Position numbers and translations under genes: made by a program. The notes beneath the pieces are model-generated. The model searched no databases and was not told where the DNA came from. It worked only from the letters and a program-made list of their open reading frames with translations. 9,163 nucleotides of DNA, from positions 1-9,163 of the forward strand of contig JAFDCW010000367.1 of the NCBI GenBank assembly GCA_019312705.1. Direction: 5' to 3'. Position 1 is the first letter of the stretch. Each line of letters opens with the position of its first letter. This document shows positions 5,429 through 9,163 of this stretch, in pieces. Source of the DNA: Deltaproteobacteria bacterium (lineage in GTDB: Bacteria; Myxococcota; Polyangia; Polyangiales; B10-G4).

Positions 5429-7881
5429 GCCCAGTGCGCTCTCGTCGTCATCCAGATAGTCGGCGAGCAGAGGAAACGAAGGGACTCCTCGTCTTCGCCG
5501 GATGCGAGGACCTCGCGGTAGGCCTCGGCGGCGGCGTCCTCGTTGCGCACCCGGGTCGCCATCGTCCTCGCGATGCGACGATAGAGCTCCCCCCGAGCGA
5601 CCGGGTCCAGCTCTTCGTTCGCCCGCCCTCGGAGGAGTACGACCAGGTCTCGATAGCGAGAGGCCCGGTCGTAGACGTTGCAGAGGGCGTCGAGGGCGCC
5701 CTCGTAGTTTGGTGCCAGGTCGACTACCTGGCCGTAGTAATCGGCCGCCCGGTCCAGGTCCGAAAGCGACTCGTCGGCGACGCGCGCCATCTGGAACAAG
5801 ATCTCCGGACGCCCCTCGAGGGCGGTCATCTCACTCCGGTAGGAGAGCGTCGAAAGCAGCCTGTCCCACTGTTCCGTGCGCCGGTCGATGTCCTCCATGC
5901 GGTCGAGGGCCGGCTCGTTGCCAGGGTTCTCGTCGAGCAGTCGTGTTGCCACTTCGAAGGCTGCTTCGTCGTCGCCTACGTGCTCGAAGAGAACGTCGCC
6001 GAGACGCACGAGGAGCGTCACCCGGTCTTCGGAGAGGGTCGCCTCCTCGATGCGCTGACGCAGCAGTGGCACGGCTTCGAGGAAGGCGCCGGCTTCGACC
6101 AGGGAGTCCGAGAGCTCGTCTCGGGCCTCGGTGTCTCCCGGGCGGATCTCCAGAAGCCCGCGATAGGCCTCGATCGCCTCCCCCAGGCTCTGGCGGTGGG
6201 TGCGATGGATCCGGGCGAGGCGCTGGTGGAGGTCAGCTTTGTCTTCGGGGTCGGTGACGGTGAGCGTTTCGCGGTCGAGGACTTGGACCAACTCATCCCA
6301 GCGCCCGGTCTCTTCGAGCAGGGTTGCCAGGCGGTGGCGCGCTTCACCGTCGGCGGGGTCGAGGGTCGTGATGGCCCGCCACGCGCTGATCGCACCTTCC
6401 GTGTCTCCGAGCTTGCCCTCGCTGATCGCAGCAACCTCCGCGAGCCGTATCTTGCGCGCATCCGCCGAGAGCCCCGGAACGCGGCCGGCCGAAAGCAGAA
6501 GGTCGCGGAGCTCCTCGTAGGCGCCGCGGTCGCGGCAGTCTTTCTCGAGAAATGCCAGCGCCTCCGGGTCAGCAGCATCGATTTGGAGAATCTCTCTCGC
6601 TCGTTCCCGCGCCTCCCCTAGCTCCCCCTGGGCGATGAGGATCGTGATGATCTCGCGGAGGCGCGAGACGCGCTTGCCCTCGGGAAGGCCGGAGACGGCA
6701 ACCGATAGCGCCCGGACGACGTCGCGCTCGCGGCCGGCGCGTCGGTAGAGGGCGACCAGGGCCTCTGCAGCCTCCGGGTCTGCTCGCTCGAGGAGAGGCT
6801 CGTAGCAAACGATCGCGTCCTCGATTTGCTCGGCTTCGACATACGCCTCTCCGAGGCGGCGCCGCATGCGGTCCGTCGTCGGTGAGTTCGGCGCTGCCTG
6901 AAGATACGCGACCCAACGAATGGGGAGCACGTCGCTACGCCCAGTGTCCTTGGCGATGCGCTCGAGGAGCTCGAGGGCGCCGTCGTGGTCGGCCGCTGCG
7001 TCGAGGGCGGCCTCCGCGTAGGCGAGGCCGTGGTCCGGGGGAACGCCCTGCGCCATCTGGAAGAGGAGGTCCGCCGCCCGCTGGCGATCGAGGGTCGCCG
7101 AATGCTCGTCTTCGCGCTGGTCGGCGCGCTTGAGCAGCACGGTCGCCTGGTCGTGCATCACCGACAGGTCCGTCGGCGCTTGAGTCTGGGCGCGCTTGAG
7201 GGCACTGATGGCGCCTTCGAGGTCCCCGAGTTGCTCTGCCCGGAGGTGCGCGACCTCGCGGAGCAGGGCGACCTTTCGTTTGGGGTCTTCCTCGGCATTG
7301 ACCTCGAGGTCGTAGAGCGACGACGCTGCTTTCAGGTTCCCCGCGTCGCGGTAGATTTCCCGTGCCGCGTAGATGGCGGCGACCAACGTGCCGTCGAGCT
7401 CGAAGGCTTTTCGGTAGTGGTTGATCGCTCGGTCGACGCGGCTGAGGCGTTGCTCCCAGATTTCGCCAATCTGTTGGTGGAGCGCCGCAGCGTGGCGCGG
7501 GTCCGCGTGGCTATTGGCCAGGGACTGGGCGCGGCGTTCGATCAGGTCGATGAGCCGTCGGTGGTCACCGGCCGCTTCGAAGATTTCTTCGAGGCGCGTC
7601 GATGAATCTTGGTGTAGCGGGTTCTTCTCGAGGGCCCGCTCGAGCAGATTGATGGCCCGGGGGCGGTCGTCGAGGTAGCCCTCGCAGAGCTCCGCCGCTT
7701 CGCAGTAGGCGGTCGCTGCGCCGGTCACGTCCGCAGCTCGTGCTGCCCAGCCCTCGAGGAGGTTCGCTAGGGACGCGTAGTCGCCCAGGCGGTGGTAGTG
7801 GGCACGCAGCGCGGAATACGCGTTTGCGTCGTCGGGGTTCCGCTGGAGGCGTTGAACCAGATCCTGGGCATGCGGGTCCAC
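5212..7881 (-). CDS. Giant TPR protein, N-terminal part (frame broken near 5470)
   Basis: From GTG at 7881-7879 this encodes about 805 residues of almost continuous TPR-type helical repeats, roughly 75-80 residues per repeated block. Recurring signatures include GEIWEQRLSRVDRAINHYRK, LGDTEGAISAWRAITTLDP and GRWDELVQVLDRE. The last 85 or so codons before the TAG at 5214-5212 (after LRFL) are Ser/Thr/Arg/Trp-rich and are an out-of-frame reading of the downstream TPR gene. The true protein should continue into the frame ending at 2912, giving about 1,656 codons in total. The GTG start is chosen because DPHAQDLVQRLQRNPDDANAYSAL begins the first repeat. The only earlier start, ATG at 7995, adds 38 non-repeat residues and collides with the divergent gene. 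No signal peptide or membrane segment is seen, so the protein is probably a cytosolic scaffold. Function unknown. Confidence 0.85.
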   Translation of the reverse strand: MDPHAQDLVQRLQRNPDDANAYSALRAHYHRLGDYASLANLLEGWAARAADVTGAATAYCEAAELCEGYLDDRPRAINLLERALEKNPLHQDSSTRLEEIFEAAGDHRRLIDLIERRAQSLANSHADPRHAAALHQQIGEIWEQRLSRVDRAINHYRKAFELDGTLVAAIYAAREIYRDAGNLKAASSLYDLEVNAEEDPKRKVALLREVAHLRAEQLGDLEGAISALKRAQTQAPTDLSVMHDQATVLLKRADQREDEHSATLDRQRAADLLFQMAQGVPPDHGLAYAEAALDAAADHDGALELLERIAKDTGRSDVLPIRWVAYLQAAPNSPTTDRMRRRLGEAYVEAEQIEDAIVCYEPLLERADPEAAEALVALYRRAGRERDVVRALSVAVSGLPEGKRVSRLREIITILIAQGELGEARERAREILQIDAADPEALAFLEKDCRDRGAYEELRDLLLSAGRVPGLSADARKIRLAEVAAISEGKLGDTEGAISAWRAITTLDPADGEARHRLATLLEETGRWDELVQVLDRETLTVTDPEDKADLHQRLARIHRTHRQSLGEAIEAYRGLLEIRPGDTEARDELSDSLVEAGAFLEAVPLLRQRIEEATLSEDRVTLLVRLGDVLFEHVGDDEAAFEVATRLLDENPGNEPALDRMEDIDRRTEQWDRLLSTLSYRSEMTALEGRPEILFQMARVADESLSDLDRAADYYGQVVDLAPNYEGALDALCNVYDRASRYRDLVVLLRGRANEELDPVARGELYRRIARTMATRVRNEDAAAEAYREVLASGEDEESLRFLCSPTIWMTTRAHWACSRTSSSASTRITSAPSGEWQRWPKNWGTARSCRWPSSANWPSPKTMACAYRSPIASQTSTKTSSTTHPGP
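5464..5478 (-). other. Frameshift joining the two halves of the giant TPR gene
   Basis: Upstream frame codes TPR-like EDEESLRFL through CTC at 5472-5470. The TPR-like signal then resumes in the -1 frame as ADYLDDDESALGVLSDI from GCC at 5464-5462. The total span is one base short of a multiple of three, so one base is missing (or two are extra). Restoring a C, to give CTC-CTG-CTC, yields RFLLLADYL. The candidate slip sequence T-TTC-CTC is only half of a canonical heptamer, so programmed slippage is unlikely. Sequencing or assembly error, or a real recent mutation, are the main options. Confidence 0.85.
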
Positions 7882-7993
7882 GAACGCGCGAAGGCTACCA
7901 CGGAGAGGCGCCTCGGGCAGCTGGATGAATGGTGAATTGAGGAGGATCCCCGGGGGGTTGCGCGGGCCCCGGGTGGTGTGGGATGGACCGCCC
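7882..7993. promoter_or_regulatory. Divergent intergenic region between giant TPR gene and HEAT-pdxH unit
   Basis: If the two genes start at 7881 (-) and 7994 (+), this 112-bp gap must hold both promoters. I see no clear -35/-10 pair. Visible elements are GAGGAGG at 7939-7945, a GC-rich 7948-7975 stretch, and a TTG at 7958 in frame with the + gene. The AT-richest part is 7923-7940, the likeliest place for promoter melting. Confidence 0.3.
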
Positions 7994-8665
7994 ATGAACG
8001 ACCGCCTCGAGCTTCTCTACGCCGCCCGGAAACGTGCCCTCGAGGCCGAAGCCGTGGTCTTCGACGTCGAGGATGAGGCCGAATTGGTGCCAGCCCTCTC
8101 CCTGGCCATCGATGCGGCTCGGGATCAGGGGGAGCGGGCTGAGCGCAGCTTCCGCCTCCAGGTCGTCGCGGACCTCCTCGGTCGGGTTTTCGACGGAGGA
8201 GCCATGGCGTTGCTCCTCGGCATCCTCAATGACGACGATGCTTCCGTCCGGGCCCGGGCCGCGGCGGCAATTGGCCGCGGGGGGCGTGACCGGCTTCCGC
8301 TCCTCGCCCGGGTTGCCCTCGATGCCCTCGATGACGGCCTCGAGGGGCCTGCTCTCCTCGAGCTCCCGGGGCTCCTCCTCGATGTCGGCGACGACGAAGA
8401 CCCGCCGCCCCTCGACGTCCTGGTCCGGCTCCTCGACCACGACGACGCGAACGTCGCCGCGGAGGCGGCGTGTGCTCTCGGCGAGGTCGACGTCGAGGGC
8501 GTGCGAGAGCTTCTCGAGTCGTTCGTCGAAGATGAGCGGCCGCTCTCCGATGCGGTCGATGGCCCGGCGACCCTCGGCGCCCTCGTCGAGCAGGTCCTCA
8601 TGGCCCTCAGCCTCGAGGGGGACCTCTCAGATATTTCTGACCTCGGCGACCCGATGGAGGGCTGA
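7994..8665 (+). CDS. HEAT-repeat-like protein
   Basis: 223 residues, acidic and Leu/Ala/Asp-rich, entirely helical in appearance. Clear HEAT/PBS-lyase-like units lie at about 68-97 (MALLLGILNDDDASVRARAAAAIGR) and 138-170 (VLVRLLDHDDANVAAEAACALGEV). A more degenerate pair of helices between them (100-133) and an N-terminal helix pair (1-63) probably extend the solenoid. Such repeats bind other proteins; no catalytic residues are visible. ATG at 7994 is chosen over ATG at 7925 because the intervening residues are Gly/Pro/Arg-rich and unlike the rest. GGGATGGA about seven bases upstream may serve as ribosome binding site. The gene diverges from the giant TPR gene and its stop is one base before the pdxH-like start, so the two are probably one operon. 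A partner role is inference. Confidence 0.8.
   Translation: MNDRLELLYAARKRALEAEAVVFDVEDEAELVPALSLAIDAARDQGERAERSFRLQVVADLLGRVFDGGAMALLLGILNDDDASVRARAAAAIGRGGRDRLPLLARVALDALDDGLEGPALLELPGLLLDVGDDEDPPPLDVLVRLLDHDDANVAAEAACALGEVDVEGVRELLESFVEDERPLSDAVDGPATLGALVEQVLMALSLEGDLSDISDLGDPMEG
8656..8661 (+). promoter_or_regulatory. Ribosome binding site GGAGGG for the pdxH-like gene
   Basis: GGAGGG within the last codons of the HEAT gene lies five bases before the GTG at 8667. It is the best Shine-Dalgarno match in the window and fixes that GTG as the start, ruling out a longer N-terminus. Confidence 0.75.
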
Positions 8666-8666
8666 A

Positions 8667-9163
8667 GTGGCGACGGACCCCATCGCGCTCGTCCAAGAGC
8701 AATTTGCACGTGCCGACGCCTCTGATGAATTCGATGCGTCGCGGGCGGCCCTCGCGACGGTGCGGAGCGATGGTCAGCCGTCCGTCCGCTTCGTCTTGGT
8801 CCGACACATCGAGGCCCAAGGACTCTCGTTCTACACGAACTACGAGAGCGACAAGGCACGGGAGCTCGAAGGCAACCCCCGGGCGTCCCTCGCGTTTCAT
8901 TGGTGGGCGACCGGGGTTCAGGTGCGAGCGACCGGGCTCGTGACTCGGACCAGCCCCTCGCAGTCCGACGCCTACTTCGCGAGTCGGCCGCGTCAGAGCC
9001 AACTCGGCGCGTGGGCGTCAGACCAGAGTCGGCCCCTCGTGAGCCGCGAAGCGTTGGTGGCGCGCTTCGCTCAGCTCGAGGCCCAGTACCGCGGGGAGCC
9101 GGTTCCGCGGCCGCCCCATTGGGGCGGCTACACCCTGGCCCCGGACGAGATCGAACTCTGGTC
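8667..9163 (+). CDS. pdxH: Pyridoxamine 5'-phosphate oxidase (PdxH-like), 5' part, cut by window end
   Basis: 165 codons plus two bases, open to the edge. PdxH is an FMN enzyme oxidising pyridoxine/pyridoxamine 5'-phosphate to pyridoxal 5'-phosphate in the cytosol. Matching segments: AALATVRSDGQPSVRFVLV (28-46), LSFYTNYESDKARELEGNPR (53-72), Gln85 in VQVR, DAYFASRPRQSQLGAWAS (101-118), DQS (119-121) and VPRPPHWGGY (146-155), ending in EIELW where the family has an IEFW motif. Tyr103, Arg107 and Ser111 have the family's phosphate-site spacing. About 35-40 C-terminal residues, including the RLHDR motif, lie outside. Oddities: the chain begins at the segment matching E. coli residue about 29, so the usual N-terminal substrate-contacting arm is absent. 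The Lys ending the R-x-VLLK motif is Arg46, and the SRKA motif reads SDKA. It could be a PdxH paralogue with different activity. One base separates it from the HEAT gene. Confidence 0.9.
   Translation, partial: MATDPIALVQEQFARADASDEFDASRAALATVRSDGQPSVRFVLVRHIEAQGLSFYTNYESDKARELEGNPRASLAFHWWATGVQVRATGLVTRTSPSQSDAYFASRPRQSQLGAWASDQSRPLVSREALVARFAQLEAQYRGEPVPRPPHWGGYTLAPDEIELW

Noticed and set aside
5461..5480. Programmed -1 ribosomal frameshift site
   Set aside because: T-TTC-CTC permits re-pairing only at the P-site codon (TTC to TTT), not the A-site codon, and I saw no obvious downstream pseudoknot. A lost base is simpler.
5434..6621. 395-residue open frame on the + strand inside the giant TPR gene
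   Set aside because: It is antisense to well-formed TPR coding sequence. Long antisense frames are expected with this GC-rich codon bias, and its translation shows no recognisable domain.
300..8640. Very frequent CTCGAG / CCTCGAGG palindromes across the window
   Set aside because: They fall in coding sequence on both strands and follow from preferred CTC (Leu) and GAG (Glu) codons in Leu-Glu pairs; no regular spacing suggests a binding array.
8125..8859. 244-residue minus-strand frame over the HEAT gene and pdxH start
   Set aside because: Ser/Arg-rich low-complexity translation, antisense to two supported genes.
1..9163. Mobile element, phage, CRISPR or defence system
   Set aside because: No transposase, integrase, terminal repeats, spacer array or nuclease/toxin motif was found; base composition and codon style are uniform.

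Overview
The window is high-GC, with dense coding, little intergenic space and a strong preference for CTC (Leu) and GAG/GAC (Glu/Asp) codons. Very large soluble TPR proteins and a MerR-TPR fusion fit a deltaproteobacterium-like or myxobacterium-like (Myxococcota and relatives) chromosome. That assignment is inference from gene content and style; there is no rRNA or other phylogenetic marker here. I see no transposase, phage gene, CRISPR array or tRNA.

Layout. Bases 2-643 (+) are the 3' end of a CorC/HlyC-type CBS-domain protein. Bases 701-1354 (+) encode a small metallophosphoesterase-fold protein with several catalytic motif positions substituted. Bases 1407-1847 (+) encode a 146-residue protein I do not recognise. 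Its stop overlaps the start of a MerR-type DNA-binding domain fused to TPRs (1844-2866, +). On the minus strand, 7881 down to 2912 is one very long TPR protein gene of about 1,656 codons. As sequenced, it is split into two overlapping reading frames (5212-7881 and 2912-5428) by a net loss of one base near 5464-5478. Its C-terminus is an acidic linker followed by a proline-rich tail. Diverging from it are a HEAT-repeat-like protein (7994-8665, +) and, one base later with a good ribosome binding site, the 5' part of a pyridoxamine 5'-phosphate oxidase (PdxH-like) gene (8667 to the window end, +). That last gene is easy to miss because its frame runs off the edge without a stop.

How the genes relate. 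Two transcription units look likely: the unknown ORF plus MerR-TPR (4-base overlap, translationally coupled), and HEAT plus pdxH. The MerR-TPR gene and the giant TPR gene converge on a 45-bp gap with an 11-bp inverted repeat that may end transcription from one or both sides. Three helical-repeat scaffold proteins (MerR-TPR, giant TPR, HEAT) lie within about 7 kb, but nothing in the sequence proves they work together.

I found no clearly new system. The points most worth checking are the frameshift in the giant TPR gene, the altered phosphoesterase active site, the PdxH lacking the usual N-terminus, and the coupled unknown-ORF/MerR-TPR pair with alternative hairpins over its start codon.
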